Notes: generated by a model not told the origin, from the sequence alone. A stretch of 64,000 nt of DNA from Stenotrophobium rhamnosiphilum (GCF_003052265.1 NZ_QANS01000004.1:390288-454287); one strand, 5' to 3'. Positions 27,600 through 39,500 are shown, numbered from the stretch's first letter. A program made the numbers and translations.

Positions 27600-28445
27600 T
27601 TACTTAACCTGAACCGGACCGCCGAGCTTGCTGCCGAACTTGCGGCCCTTGCTGTCGGTCAAGCCTGAAGCAATCGAAACTTTGTAGGTGCCAGCGGCAT
27701 CAACTGGGAACACCACCATGCGGCGGTTGTTTTCGCCCAATTCCCAATTGCCCGAAATCGCTTTGCCAGCCTTGTTGGTGACTTTGATGTTGGCGTTAAC
27801 GGTATCGGCCTGGAAGAACGCGCCGTTGAACATCAACACGACGGCTTTTTTGTAAGACGCTGGACCGGCATAGACCAATGAAAGCTTGTCGGCTTTCTCA
27901 GCTGGCCACCAGGTTGAAGAACCTGTGCTAGGTGATTTGCTGGCCGACTTCTTCTTAGGCTTTGGAGCCGGGGCAGGAGCAGGTGCTGGCTCTGGAGCCG
28001 GTGCAGCTTCTGCGACAGGTTCAGAGTAAGTCTCTGCAACTGGCTGTTCAGCTGACGCGGTATCAACTGGAGCAGATTGATCAGCTGCGGCTGGAGCGGC
28101 AGCAACAGCGCCTGCTGGAACCAATGGAGCAACGCTACCATCGCCAGATGCAGTTGCCGCAGCAGTGGCATCTACGCTGCCAGCAGGCTGCACGGCGGTA
28201 TCAACCGGCTGTACTGCAGCAACATCGGCGGCACCTTCTGCAGCTGGGGCTGGGGCGGCAGCGGCTTCGCCTTCCGCATGCGCTTCGGGATTGTCGACAG
28301 AGGCGCCAAACACCTGATCAGGCGAGGTGACATCAGCCACCTTTGGCGTTTCGTGCTTATAAGGCTTGACCACGTTCAGAACGACATAAGTACCGACGCT
28401 CAATACTGTTGCCAAGCCTGCAAGTGCAAGAAACCGTTTGTTCAT
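27600..28445 (-). CDS. Hypothetical membrane-anchored Ala/Pro-rich protein
   Basis: This 281-aa protein has an N-terminal anchor (RFLALAGLATVLSVGTYVVLNVV). A long periplasmic low-complexity linker of Ala, Pro, Glu and Val follows, with a basic KPKKKSASKS segment. The C-terminal domain of about 100 residues (from STWWPAEKADKLSLVYAG) looks beta-rich, with NWELGENNRRMVVFPVD and GTYKVSIASGLTDSKG like an Ig- or calycin-like sandwich. No family was recognised. It is the first gene of the minus-strand group. Confidence 0.7.
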   Translation of the reverse strand: MNKRFLALAGLATVLSVGTYVVLNVVKPYKHETPKVADVTSPDQVFGASVDNPEAHAEGEAAAAPAPAAEGAADVAAVQPVDTAVQPAGSVDATAAATASGDGSVAPLVPAGAVAAAPAAADQSAPVDTASAEQPVAETYSEPVAEAAPAPEPAPAPAPAPKPKKKSASKSPSTGSSTWWPAEKADKLSLVYAGPASYKKAVVLMFNGAFFQADTVNANIKVTNKAGKAISGNWELGENNRRMVVFPVDAAGTYKVSIASGLTDSKGRKFGSKLGGPVQVK

Positions 28446-28499
28446 GTGTGCTCCCGATCTACGCCTAAGTGTTTAGTTATAAAAATTTAAGTGATGCTG

Positions 28500-28590
28500 C
28501 CACCCGCCGCTCTCCTCTGAAGAGCGCCGAAATTTAAACCGGCATATTGATGCCTAGCGGGTGGATTCGGGGACTATCCGACACCCCGGT
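28500..28590. other. Nested hairpins (three-way-junction-like) upstream of long FabG
   Basis: An outer stem CCACCCGC (28500-28507) / GCGGGTGG (28557-28564) encloses two hairpins: GCTCT/AGAGC (28509-28513, 28521-28525) and GGCAT/ATGCC (28041-offset: 28541-28545, 28550-28554). A further stem CGGGG (28568-28572) / CCCCG (28584-28588) follows. The layout resembles a structured leader or small RNA within the 295-base gap between divergent genes. The rest of this gap (28591-28740) shows no gene. Confidence 0.4.
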
Positions 28591-28740
28591 CACGCAGTCA
28601 ATACACGTGCCGGGTAGTCATGGAGTTGACTGTAACGACAGCCCGCAACGCATTTGCAGCCTAGAGAGTGCTGTAAGGGCCTGCGATAATGTGTGCAATC
28701 ACTTTTCCTTTCTTTTTTGTTTATTTTTTGGAGCGGGCAC

Positions 28741-30165
28741 ATGTCGGATCGTTATCTGGAACTGTCTCACACCCCATTTGGTAAGGCCTTGGCCAGCTTG
28801 CTCGGCCTGCCTCAGCCACCGCGTCTGAAGCGCGCATCCGGCCCTTGGGCGCAGCAGCCTTTGATTGGCGTTCCTGCATTGGTTGGTGCAACGACCAATG
28901 CTCAGTTTGTAGCGCCATTGCTGAAGGCACTGACAGAAGCGGGCGCCACGCTGCGTATTCAGCCAGAACATGTTGGCCTGCCACTGATCAAAGCAGCTGC
29001 TCAGAAACTCGGCGTGACGCTGGCGGGCAATCCGGCCAAGGGTTCGGGCGATGCTCCAAGCGCACTTTATGTCGTCGACGCTTCTGGTCTGGCCAATCCG
29101 GCTCAGATCCGCGAGCTGTATGACTTCTTGCAGCCTGTCACTGGCGGAATTCCAGCCAATGGCCGTGTGCTGATTCTGTCACGCGCACCTTCCGAAGCTG
29201 GCGATGCTGCACACGTTGCCAGCGCCACCGCGCTGCGTGGTTTCATCCGCGCGCTCGGCAAAGAAGTCGGCAAGAAAGGCATCACCGCCAACTTGCTGGA
29301 AGTTCAGACCGGCGCTGAAGACTGGCTGGCTGGTCCGCTGCGTTTCTTCCTGAGCGAACACTCAGCATTTATCAGCGGTCAGGTTCTGCCGGTAGGCGCT
29401 GGCCCACGCGAAGAACCGATTGCATTGTCTGGCTCGCTGCAAGGCAAAGTGGCTTTGGTCACCGGTGCTGCACGCGGCATCGGCGCTTCGATTGCCGAAA
29501 CACTGGCACGCGAAGGCGCAACGATTATCGGCATGGATCATCCTTCTGCTGAAGGTGGTCTGGCTGAAACGATGGCTCGCATCGGCGGCGTAGGTTTGGC
29601 TCTTGACGTTACCGCCAAAGACGCGGCTCAGCGCATCGCTGAAGAAGCCAACAAGAAATTTGGTGGCCTTGATATCGTTGTTCACAACGCGGGCGTGACA
29701 CGCGACAAGATGCTTCGCAATATGGCGCCGCACCTGTGGGATATGGTGCTGGACATCAACTTCGGCGCGATCCTGCGCATCAACGAAGGCCTGCTCAAAG
29801 ACGGCCTCAAAGATGGCGCACGCATGGTCTGCATCTCGTCCATCGGCGGCATCAGCGGCAACGCGGGTCAAACCAACTACGCTGCGACCAAGGCCGGCAT
29901 CATTGGCTACGCCTCATCAATGGCATCAACCATGGCTCGCCATGGTGGCGCGATCAACGCTGTGGCTCCAGGCTTCATCGAAACCGCAATGACGGCGCAG
30001 ATGCCGGTTGGTCCACGTGAAGTCGGCCGTCGTCTCAGCTCGCTGGGTCAGGGCGGCATGCCGATCGACATCGCCGAAGCAGTGACTTTCTTTGCTTCAC
30101 ACGCTGCGGGCGGCATCAACGGCCAGACTTTGCGTGTTTGCGGCCAGAATTTCATGGGCGCTTAA
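28741..30165 (+). CDS. High-molecular-weight 3-oxoacyl-ACP/CoA reductase (FabG4-like)
   Basis: This 474-aa protein has two Rossmann-like halves. The N-terminal half (about 1-215) lacks the cofactor motif; the C-terminal half holds VALVTGAARGIGAS, HNAGVTRD, the catalytic Ser in ISSIGG and YAATKAG. This layout is that of the long FabG proteins such as mycobacterial FabG4, which reduce 3-oxoacyl substrates. The ATG at 28741 has TTGGAG upstream, better than an in-frame ATG at 28693 that would add a hydrophobic stretch. Confidence 0.9.
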   Translation: MSDRYLELSHTPFGKALASLLGLPQPPRLKRASGPWAQQPLIGVPALVGATTNAQFVAPLLKALTEAGATLRIQPEHVGLPLIKAAAQKLGVTLAGNPAKGSGDAPSALYVVDASGLANPAQIRELYDFLQPVTGGIPANGRVLILSRAPSEAGDAAHVASATALRGFIRALGKEVGKKGITANLLEVQTGAEDWLAGPLRFFLSEHSAFISGQVLPVGAGPREEPIALSGSLQGKVALVTGAARGIGASIAETLAREGATIIGMDHPSAEGGLAETMARIGGVGLALDVTAKDAAQRIAEEANKKFGGLDIVVHNAGVTRDKMLRNMAPHLWDMVLDINFGAILRINEGLLKDGLKDGARMVCISSIGGISGNAGQTNYAATKAGIIGYASSMASTMARHGGAINAVAPGFIETAMTAQMPVGPREVGRRLSSLGQGGMPIDIAEAVTFFASHAAGGINGQTLRVCGQNFMGA

Positions 30166-30180
30166 GCCCACAATCTGTCA

Positions 30181-30221
30181 TCCTGTGCGTCGCGCAACGG
30201 TACTTGTTCCGGCGCACAGGA
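30181..30221 (+). terminator. Hairpin after the FabG4-like gene
   Basis: A nine-base stem TCCTGTGCG (30181-30189) / CGCACAGGA (30213-30221) has a 23-base loop. No T run follows, so it may be a weak terminator or a 3'-end protecting structure. Confidence 0.45.
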
Positions 30222-30366
30222 CGATAGGGCCTCACGGACGACTTTGAGGCCACCCGCAATACCCAGATTCATTGATTTGAATGTGAAGAAATAGATTTAA
30301 TTATTATATGATTCAATTAAATATCACATTCTTGGCAGCGATTTCAGTTTCACAGGGAGCAATCTA

Positions 30367-30954
30367 ATGGCTCTCGAACACATCGCTGAATCCGTTTTAC
30401 CTACCCAATTCGGCGAATTCCGCATCAGCGTCTATAACGCCGCGGATGGCAAAGAGCATGTCGTGCTCTCCATGGGCGACCTGAAAGGCGAACCACCCCT
30501 GATCCGCATTCACTCCGAATGCCTCACCGGTGACGCACTGTTCTCGCTGCGCTGCGACTGCGGCGCACAGCTTGAAGCGGCATTAGAAAAAATTTCGGAC
30601 GAAGGTCGAGGCGCTGTGCTGTATCTGCGTCAGGAAGGACGCGGCATTGGTCTTGGCAACAAGATTCGAGCCTATGCCTTGCAGGATCGCGGCGCTGATA
30701 CCGTCGAAGCGAATCATCAGCTCGGCTTTCCAGCCGATGCGCGTGAATACAGCTTGGCTATTGAACTGCTCAAGTGTCTGGATTTGTGCCACATCAAATT
30801 GATGACCAACAATCCACGCAAGTTTGATGCGCTTAAAGCGGCGGGCATTGAAGTGGTTGAGCGCGTTGCATTGGAATCGGGCCGTAATCCGCACAACGCA
30901 AAATACCTCGACGCCAAACGCGCCAAATTAGGCCACTGGTTAACGCTTCCGTAA
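30367..30954 (+). CDS. ribA: GTP cyclohydrolase II
   Basis: RibA opens GTP to the first pyrimidine intermediate of riboflavin synthesis. Zinc ligands are in HSECLTGDALFSLRCDCGAQ, and the nucleotide loop LYLRQEGRGIGL is intact. At 195 aa it is the stand-alone RibA, not the RibBA fusion. An AGGGAGCA ribosome binding site precedes the ATG. The region before it (30222-30366) is AT-rich and probably holds the promoter. The next gene starts at the base after its stop. Confidence 0.96.
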   Translation: MALEHIAESVLPTQFGEFRISVYNAADGKEHVVLSMGDLKGEPPLIRIHSECLTGDALFSLRCDCGAQLEAALEKISDEGRGAVLYLRQEGRGIGLGNKIRAYALQDRGADTVEANHQLGFPADAREYSLAIELLKCLDLCHIKLMTNNPRKFDALKAAGIEVVERVALESGRNPHNAKYLDAKRAKLGHWLTLP

Positions 30955-32958
30955 ATGAGTGACACGGTGAACACCACGCCGCCGCAACCTCAGCGTGGGA
31001 TTCTGCGCGAGATGGGTTCGCTTACCGTTTCCACTTATAAAGTCTCACGCAGCTTCGTGCCGCTTCTGCGCACGCTCGCGCATGAAAATGATGTGACCCG
31101 CGAAGAGTTATCAGCGGCCATCGATGAAACGTACAACACGCTCTACAAGCATCCTTTGATGCATCAGACCGGGCGTGTCACCAGTTATCTGCGCAAGCGT
31201 CGCCTGATTCCGAACGAGCAATCGACCGAAGAACTGATTCGCTTCGTCGTTGAGCAAGTGGTTGCGCGCTCACCGATGCCAGTGCCTGATGCACTCGTTC
31301 AAGAGTTTTGGCAGTTCTTTAACGAGTTGTTCTCTTCACCCGAACTGAAAGGTCTTGGCGAGTTGACGCTCGACATGTCACGCCTCGTACTTAAAACCTA
31401 CGAGCCGCAGCTGGTTGAGATCATCAACATTCTCAAAGCGGGTCGTCGCTTCAATCAATGGCAACTGAATGAGCTGCTGCGTCGCGCTGCGACGGTGCGT
31501 CACGATGCTGTGATTGTGCAGCGTCAGATCAAAGCGCTGCGCTACATCAAGCCATTCTTTCAAACCGACGCAAAAGATTTCAAAGGGCAGGCACAGATCG
31601 TTGCGCAGATGGTGCGTGAGTTCGGTCCGTTCTTTATCAAGATGGCGCAGGTTGCGGCTGCCAATGCTGATTTCCTGCCTGAAGAAATCGCACGTGAATT
31701 AGCGGTATTTCACGAAGACGTGCCGCCGATGACTGAAGAAGAAGTCAACGCGGCGTTCATCGAGTGCTACGGTAAGTTGCCGCATAAGTTGTATCTGGAT
31801 TTTGATGCAGCACGACCAGTGAAGTCTGGTTCGATTGGCTCGGTTTACTTCGCTAAAAAACCTTTTATCGAAGACGGCAAAGAAGTGCTGCGTCCCGTCG
31901 TGATCAAGGTCGGTCGCCAGAACATTGATCGTGAATTCGCGATTGGGAAACTCGTACTCGGCCTTGCGATTATGTCTTCGCAATACTGGGCTCCTCACTC
32001 CAAGCTCGCGCCGTTCTTGCGTGCAATGCAGGAGCAGGTTGATGAGTTTGTTGCGGGCTTTATGGAAGAGCTCGACTTTGAGCAAGAAGCCAAAAACCAT
32101 TTGCGCTTCTATCAACGCAGCCTCAGCAGCAAGGCTTATCGCGTGCCGGTTCTGCATGCCAGCTCACGTCGCATTCTTGAAATGGAATATCTCAGCGATG
32201 CTGACAGTCTGACTCGCGCTCTGCGCAAAATGCCACGCAGTCAGCGTCGCCAATTCCAATTCCAGATTGCGGATCGTTTGCTCTACACCGTTCTGCATCA
32301 CGTCTTGGTGCATCGCGAAATGCATGGCGATTTGCATCCCGGCAACATCATGGTCGGTTCAGACGGCGCATTGCATCTGATCGATTGGGGCAATGTCGTT
32401 TCACTTGATGGCAAGTGGAGCGCCGTTTGGGATTACCTCGCAGGCGCCATTCTCGCCGACACCGAACTCCTCGCCGATGCGCTAATCCGCGTCAGTACGC
32501 AGCCAGAAGCCAACAGCGCGCGCCGTGCAGAAATCAAAGCTGCGCTGGATGAAACGCTGGCCAAGAAAGATGTGCGTCCGCTGACACGCCGTAATTTCAT
32601 TGGCGAACTACGTCGCGGTGGTACCGCGGGATTACATCAGCGCGGACAGAGCGTTTTGCATTTGATGTCCAACACGCAGCAGGTCGGTCTGGTTTTACGT
32701 CGTGACTATTTGCATCTGTCGCGTGCGCTATTCGCAGCGGCCGGCAGCTTTGGTTCGCTCTACGAAGAAACCCCGAAAAAATATCTGGCACGCGACATCG
32801 CTTTAAGCCTTGTCCGCATGCCTGTCACGGCGACACAAAATCGCCTGCATCATGAAGTCGGCAACCTGCGCTCACGTATCGCGCGCTACTTGCCATTGCC
32901 GCGCTCAGTTCGCGAGCGCCTCGCCATCCAGCATCAACCAGCCGCTAATGCTCTATAA
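30955..32958 (+). CDS. Divergent ABC1/UbiB-family (AarF-like) kinase
   Basis: This 667-aa atypical kinase family protein has the catalytic loop VHREMHGDLHPGNIMV and the metal-binding LIDWGNV. The family signatures are changed: the usual KxGQ reads KMAQ (FFIKMAQVAAANADFLP), and the Ala-rich nucleotide loop is replaced by SGSIGSVYFA, closer to ordinary kinases. About 200 extra N-terminal residues precede the domain. UbiB relatives support ubiquinone synthesis, but with these changes the role is uncertain. It abuts ribA and overlaps pyrD. Confidence 0.85.
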   Translation: MSDTVNTTPPQPQRGILREMGSLTVSTYKVSRSFVPLLRTLAHENDVTREELSAAIDETYNTLYKHPLMHQTGRVTSYLRKRRLIPNEQSTEELIRFVVEQVVARSPMPVPDALVQEFWQFFNELFSSPELKGLGELTLDMSRLVLKTYEPQLVEIINILKAGRRFNQWQLNELLRRAATVRHDAVIVQRQIKALRYIKPFFQTDAKDFKGQAQIVAQMVREFGPFFIKMAQVAAANADFLPEEIARELAVFHEDVPPMTEEEVNAAFIECYGKLPHKLYLDFDAARPVKSGSIGSVYFAKKPFIEDGKEVLRPVVIKVGRQNIDREFAIGKLVLGLAIMSSQYWAPHSKLAPFLRAMQEQVDEFVAGFMEELDFEQEAKNHLRFYQRSLSSKAYRVPVLHASSRRILEMEYLSDADSLTRALRKMPRSQRRQFQFQIADRLLYTVLHHVLVHREMHGDLHPGNIMVGSDGALHLIDWGNVVSLDGKWSAVWDYLAGAILADTELLADALIRVSTQPEANSARRAEIKAALDETLAKKDVRPLTRRNFIGELRRGGTAGLHQRGQSVLHLMSNTQQVGLVLRRDYLHLSRALFAAAGSFGSLYEETPKKYLARDIALSLVRMPVTATQNRLHHEVGNLRSRIARYLPLPRSVRERLAIQHQPAANAL

Positions 32959-33955
32959 CCTCGCTCGCAGTGCGCTATTCCGTTTAGACGCCGAACACGC
33001 GCATGAGCTCACGCTCGCAACCTTCAAGAATTTCCCGCGACTGGCGACAGCGCCATTTGCCTGCCAAACCTCGGCAAAGCCCGTCGAATTGATGGGACTC
33101 AAGTTCCCCAATCGCGTGGGACTCGCAGCGGGTCTCGACAAGAACGGTGAGTGCATTGAAGCTTGGGCACGACTCGGCTTTGGCTTTATCGAGGTCGGCA
33201 CGGTGACGCCACGTGCACAGCCGGGCAATCCAAAGCCCCGCATGTTCCGCCTGCCGCAGCATCAGGCGATCATCAATCGCCTTGGCTTCAACAATAAAGG
33301 CGTCGACTATCTGTTGGCGCAGATTGAACGCACCGACTACAAAGGCATTCTCGGCATCAACATCGGTAAGAATTTTGATACGCCGATTGAAAATGCCGCT
33401 GACGACTATTTGATCTGTCTGCGTAAGGCTCACGCCGCCGCCAGCTACATCACCGTCAACATTTCTTCGCCGAACACCAAGAACCTGCGTGATCTACAGG
33501 ACGAAGAGCGCCTCAATGATCTGCTGCGTCAAATACGCGATGAGCGCGTGAAGCTCGCGCAAGAGCAGGGCGTTCGCAAACCCTTGCTGGTGAAGATCGC
33601 GCCGGACATTTCCGGCACTCAAATTGAACATATCGCCCAAGCCGCTAAACAGTTCGATATCGATGGCCTGATCGCCACCAATACCACCGTCACACGGCCG
33701 CAACTTGGCGACGAGATACTTGCTAAAGAGCAGGGTGGATTGTCTGGGGCGCCGTTACGCGAGCTAGCCAATGAAACCCTGCGCAAATTGCGCACAGCAG
33801 TGGGTCCAGACTTCACGCTGGTGGGCGTAGGCGGCATTGTGAGCGGGGACGACGCACTGGCTAAAAGACAGGCTGGAGCCGATCTGGTGCAGGTTTACAC
33901 AGGGTTTATCTACCAAGGCCCGTCCCTGATCGGGGACTGTGCGAAAAAAGTATAA
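32948..33955 (+). CDS. pyrD: Dihydroorotate dehydrogenase (quinone)
   Basis: This membrane-associated class 2 enzyme oxidises dihydroorotate to orotate with quinone as acceptor in pyrimidine synthesis. The N-terminal helix MLYNLARSALFRLDAEHAHE is the class 2 membrane-docking segment. GTVTPRAQPGNPKPR, LGFNNKG and NISSPNTKNLR mark the FMN site and active-site Ser. The length is 335 aa. The start overlaps the end of the kinase gene by 11 bases; longer in-frame starts upstream lie within that gene and are not family-like. Confidence 0.96.
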   Translation: MLYNLARSALFRLDAEHAHELTLATFKNFPRLATAPFACQTSAKPVELMGLKFPNRVGLAAGLDKNGECIEAWARLGFGFIEVGTVTPRAQPGNPKPRMFRLPQHQAIINRLGFNNKGVDYLLAQIERTDYKGILGINIGKNFDTPIENAADDYLICLRKAHAAASYITVNISSPNTKNLRDLQDEERLNDLLRQIRDERVKLAQEQGVRKPLLVKIAPDISGTQIEHIAQAAKQFDIDGLIATNTTVTRPQLGDEILAKEQGGLSGAPLRELANETLRKLRTAVGPDFTLVGVGGIVSGDDALAKRQAGADLVQVYTGFIYQGPSLIGDCAKKV

Positions 33956-33974
33956 GTTAAGCTAAATTTCTAAC

Positions 33975-34003
33975 TTGGCACTAGTGTGTAAATCCAGTAG
34001 ATT
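33975..34003 (+). promoter_or_regulatory. Predicted sigma-70 promoter for the OmpA-family gene
   Basis: TTGGCA (33975-33980) and TAGATT (33998-34003) are separated by 17 bases, just after pyrD and about 50 bases before the porin start. The spacing is ideal; matches are five of six and four of six. A leader of about 45 bases would result. Confidence 0.5.
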
Positions 34004-34055
34004 CCGCTTGCACTTAAAACAAAAATCTTCATACATCAATATCAGGGATATAAAA

Positions 34056-35189
34056 ATGTACAAGAAACTATGGGGCATAGCGGTACTCGGCGCTGCGTTT
34101 AGCGCACCGGCATTCGCAGTGACCACGGATGGCTACGAAATCCCGTACGTCGCTGCTCAATACGCACGTGAATTTGGTGATAGCGCTCGCGATTCCGAAG
34201 ACGGCAACGGCTACCAGCTGACTTTCGGTTGGCCTCTTGCAGATTCCAGCCTCGCCATTGAAGGTTTCTTCTATGACGTTGGCCGCAATCGCAACATCGA
34301 CGGCAACAAAGACTACCAAACGATCGTTGGCGCTGACCTCGTAAAAGATCTTGGCCTGTTTACCTGGAACGGTAACTACACCAAGTATCTGCCTAGCTTT
34401 AAGCCTTTCGGCTTGGTTGGCCTTGAAGCCGCTTATGAAGACGTTCGTGGCCAGCAGGACTGGCACCCGGCTGCCAACATCGGCGCTGGCTTGCTCTTCC
34501 CACTGCCTTGGTACGGCGCTGCAATCCGTACGGAAGGTCGCGCTCAGGTTCAGGTTAACGACAAGTCGGTAGCAAACGAAGATGTTCTGATCGACTACCG
34601 TTTCACCATCGGTATCCAGATCCCGCTCACCCCGTTCTTCAAAGATCGCGTTACGCCAGCTGCTTCGGCCTGCGGCGTACAAGTGGTTGACCTCAACGGC
34701 GCAGCTCGCACCGATTGCGGCACCGCTGACTCCGACAAAGACGGCGTTCTGGACGCAGCTGACAAGTGCCCAGGCACGGCTCAGGGCTTGCCAGTTGGCC
34801 CAGATGGTTGCCCAGCAGCTATCGGCCAGGCTGTACCGGCTCCGGCTAACCCGCTCAACCTCAAGGGCGTGAACTTTGAAAATGACTCAGCCACACTGAC
34901 CTCAGCATCGCATGCGATTCTGGACGGTGCTGCTGCAACGCTGAACGCTCAGCCAAACGACAATGCTGAAATCGCCGGTTACACCGACGCTAACGGCCAG
35001 CCAGAGTACAACCTGACCCTGTCGAAGCAGCGCGCTGAATCGGTACGTCAGTACCTGATCAGCAAAGGCGTTGATGCAGCTCGCTTGACCGCTAACGGTT
35101 ACGGCGAAGCCAACCCAGTTGCTGGCAACGACACCGACGCAGGCCGCGAAGCCAACCGTCGCGTTGAGCTGAAGCTGCAAGTTAAGTAA
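34056..35189 (+). CDS. OmpA-family outer membrane protein
   Basis: This 377-aa protein has a signal peptide (MYKKLWGIAVLGAAFSAPAFA). A beta-rich N-terminal domain (about residues 22-200) with alternating aromatic strands follows, then a short calcium-binding thrombospondin-3-like segment (ADSDKDGVLDAADKCPGT). The C-terminal OmpA domain binds peptidoglycan (NFENDSATLTSASHAIL, AGYTDANGQPEYNLTLSKQR, ANRRVEL). The likely role is tethering the outer membrane to the cell wall. An in-frame start at 33975 is upstream of the signal peptide and unlikely. A strong terminator follows. Confidence 0.9.
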   Translation: MYKKLWGIAVLGAAFSAPAFAVTTDGYEIPYVAAQYAREFGDSARDSEDGNGYQLTFGWPLADSSLAIEGFFYDVGRNRNIDGNKDYQTIVGADLVKDLGLFTWNGNYTKYLPSFKPFGLVGLEAAYEDVRGQQDWHPAANIGAGLLFPLPWYGAAIRTEGRAQVQVNDKSVANEDVLIDYRFTIGIQIPLTPFFKDRVTPAASACGVQVVDLNGAARTDCGTADSDKDGVLDAADKCPGTAQGLPVGPDGCPAAIGQAVPAPANPLNLKGVNFENDSATLTSASHAILDGAAATLNAQPNDNAEIAGYTDANGQPEYNLTLSKQRAESVRQYLISKGVDAARLTANGYGEANPVAGNDTDAGREANRRVELKLQVK

Positions 35190-35204
35190 TAAGTAGTCAG
35201 TACA

Positions 35205-35242
35205 AAAAAGCCCGTGTCGAGATAACTCGACATGGGCTTTTC
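35205..35242 (+). terminator. Rho-independent terminator after the OmpA-family gene
   Basis: The stem AAAAGCCCGTGTCGA pairs with TCGACATGGGCTTTT (one G-U or mismatch within) around the loop GATAAC, spanning 35206-35241, with A's before and T's after. It can work in both directions. Confidence 0.85.
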
Positions 35243-35287
35243 TATGCGCGTTAGAAACGCGGCGATCCGGTTTACAATTGCATCATC

Positions 35288-35488
35288 GTGAACACTTCTG
35301 AAATCGCCTCTCCCTGCATCAATATCTGCGAGCTAGACACAGCGAACATTTGCGTTGGCTGCGGTCGTTCGCTTAATGAAATTGGCGAGTGGTCAGTTGT
35401 CGATGGCTCTCGCAAACAAGCTATCTGTGACGCTGCTGCTCAGCGTCTCAAAATGATGGAAGCCCATGGAAAACATTCAGCTCAGTGA
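35288..35488 (+). CDS. DUF1289 domain protein
   Basis: This 66-aa protein has the DUF1289 cysteine pattern SPCINICELD...CVGCGRSLNEIGEW, four cysteines likely to bind a metal such as zinc or an Fe-S centre. Its function is unknown. The start is GTG at 35288. The last 23 bases overlap the thioesterase gene start, indicating coupling. Confidence 0.85.
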   Translation: MNTSEIASPCINICELDTANICVGCGRSLNEIGEWSVVDGSRKQAICDAAAQRLKMMEAHGKHSAQ

Positions 35489-35903
35489 CTTTGGCCATGT
35501 TGTACGGATTCCGACGCGTTGGTCGGATCTCGATGCGCTTGGCCATGTGAATAACACCAAGTTCTTCACCTTCGATGAAGACGTGCGCTTGTCTTACTTC
35601 AAAGAGCAAATGGACAAGCCAAGCTTCTGGAAAGAGCAGGGCATCATCCTTGCCAATATCAGTGCCGACTTCATTTCACAGCTACATCACCCGGCTGATT
35701 TGCAGGCAGGTTTCCGCGTGATTTCGATTGGTCGCTCAAGCCTCAAAACACTGGCGGGCATTTTTAATGGCGACAAGCTGGTTGCCGTGACACGCGGCAC
35801 GATTGTGTGGTTTGACTACGTTAATCAGAAATCGATGGCGGTGCCGGAAGATGTACGTCAGTGGATCCGTGCGCGCGAAAAGATTGCGCCGGCGGAAGGC
35901 TAG
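35466..35903 (+). CDS. Acyl-CoA thioesterase (hotdog fold, 4HBT-type)
   Basis: This 145-aa hotdog-fold protein has RWSDLDALGHVNNTKFF, the 4-hydroxybenzoyl-CoA thioesterase-like motif with the catalytic Asp in the SDLDALGHVNN loop. It probably hydrolyses acyl-CoA thioesters. It overlaps the DUF1289 gene by 23 bases and by a few bases at its 3' end with the convergent gene that ends at 35900. Confidence 0.88.
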   Translation: MENIQLSDFGHVVRIPTRWSDLDALGHVNNTKFFTFDEDVRLSYFKEQMDKPSFWKEQGIILANISADFISQLHHPADLQAGFRVISIGRSSLKTLAGIFNGDKLVAVTRGTIVWFDYVNQKSMAVPEDVRQWIRAREKIAPAEG

Positions 35904-36397
35904 AGTTTCAAATCTCTGAATTCAGCAGCCGGTGGCGACTCTTGCCACCAAGTATCAAATTCACGTTTCTGATCTCGCGCCAGCAAAGGCGCGTGCGCGT
36001 AGTAACGCGCTTCTAATTGGTCCGGCGAATCACGCAGTAACAACGCGGATTCATCGATGATCAAAAACTCTTTCCGGAGCAGTTGTCGCTCAGACAACAA
36101 TTCTCGAAATTCGATGCGGCTGGATAAACGTCTACCCAATTCAATCAATCGATGCCCCGTACGCATTGCTGCTGACGGCGTATGCACGAGCACACGCAGT
36201 CTTGCGCGTTGATGACTGAGGAGAAAGGTTTGCAGCGGCGAAATAAAATCTTCGCTGCTATACGTGCGTCGATCGAGGCCCTGACTAAACAGGGTGATGT
36301 CCATTTTTGCAGACGCAACTAAAGCTGACGCTCGAAGCAGAAACTCGGCTTGGCCGCTGACGACCTCTATCTCGGGTTTCTGCGGTTCGAGCGCCAT
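35900..36397 (-). CDS. DUF7931-like protein with a PLD-type half domain
   Basis: This 165-aa protein has the pattern of a degenerate phospholipase D-like half: LLRASALVASAKMDITLFSQGLDRRTYSSEDF, RLRVLVHTP, KEFLIIDESALLLRD, and a C-terminal WW segment. The HKD histidine is absent (RKEFLIIDE stands where HxK would be). It is a known family of unknown function placed near acetyltransferase-like genes in other genomes. It lies 11 bases after purB on the same strand. Confidence 0.7.
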   Translation of the reverse strand: MALEPQKPEIEVVSGQAEFLLRASALVASAKMDITLFSQGLDRRTYSSEDFISPLQTFLLSHQRARLRVLVHTPSAAMRTGHRLIELGRRLSSRIEFRELLSERQLLRKEFLIIDESALLLRDSPDQLEARYYAHAPLLARDQKREFDTWWQESPPAAEFRDLKL

Positions 36398-36408
36398 TTA
36401 GATCACCG

Positions 36409-39288
<2,880 letters not shown>

Positions 39289-39290
39289 GC

Positions 39291-39453
39291 GGGCTCGCTT
39301 CGCGAGCATTGCTCGCGGAGCCCGCGAACGCCCGGCCAAGGATGGCCGGGCCGGGCTCTCAAGTGGAGATGCTGCTGCGCCATGGACGGCAGAGTTAGCC
39401 CACTAAGTGGCGAGCCCCTGAAATTCGGTCGGAATCGGTGCGCACGGCGCACC
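39291..39453. repeat. Cluster of REP-type palindromes between the two fumarase genes
   Basis: Several perfect inverted repeats follow one another: GGGCTC/GAGCCC at 39291-39323 enclosing CGCGAGC/GCTCGCG (39301-39317); GCCCGGCC/GGCCGGGC (39330-39351); and GGTGCGC/GCGCACC (39437-39453). This is a compound intergenic repeat of the REP/BIME kind. TAGAAT at 39460-39465, just after it, could be the -10 box for the class I fumarase. Confidence 0.65.
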
Positions 39454-39500
39454 CTACGTTAGAATACGCACCCTCAAATCCCGCCAGCCACCGCAAGCAC

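Noticed and set aside
30222..30366. FMN riboswitch upstream of ribA
   Set aside because: The region is short and AT-rich and lacks the conserved FMN-box segments; no RFN-like fold was apparent.
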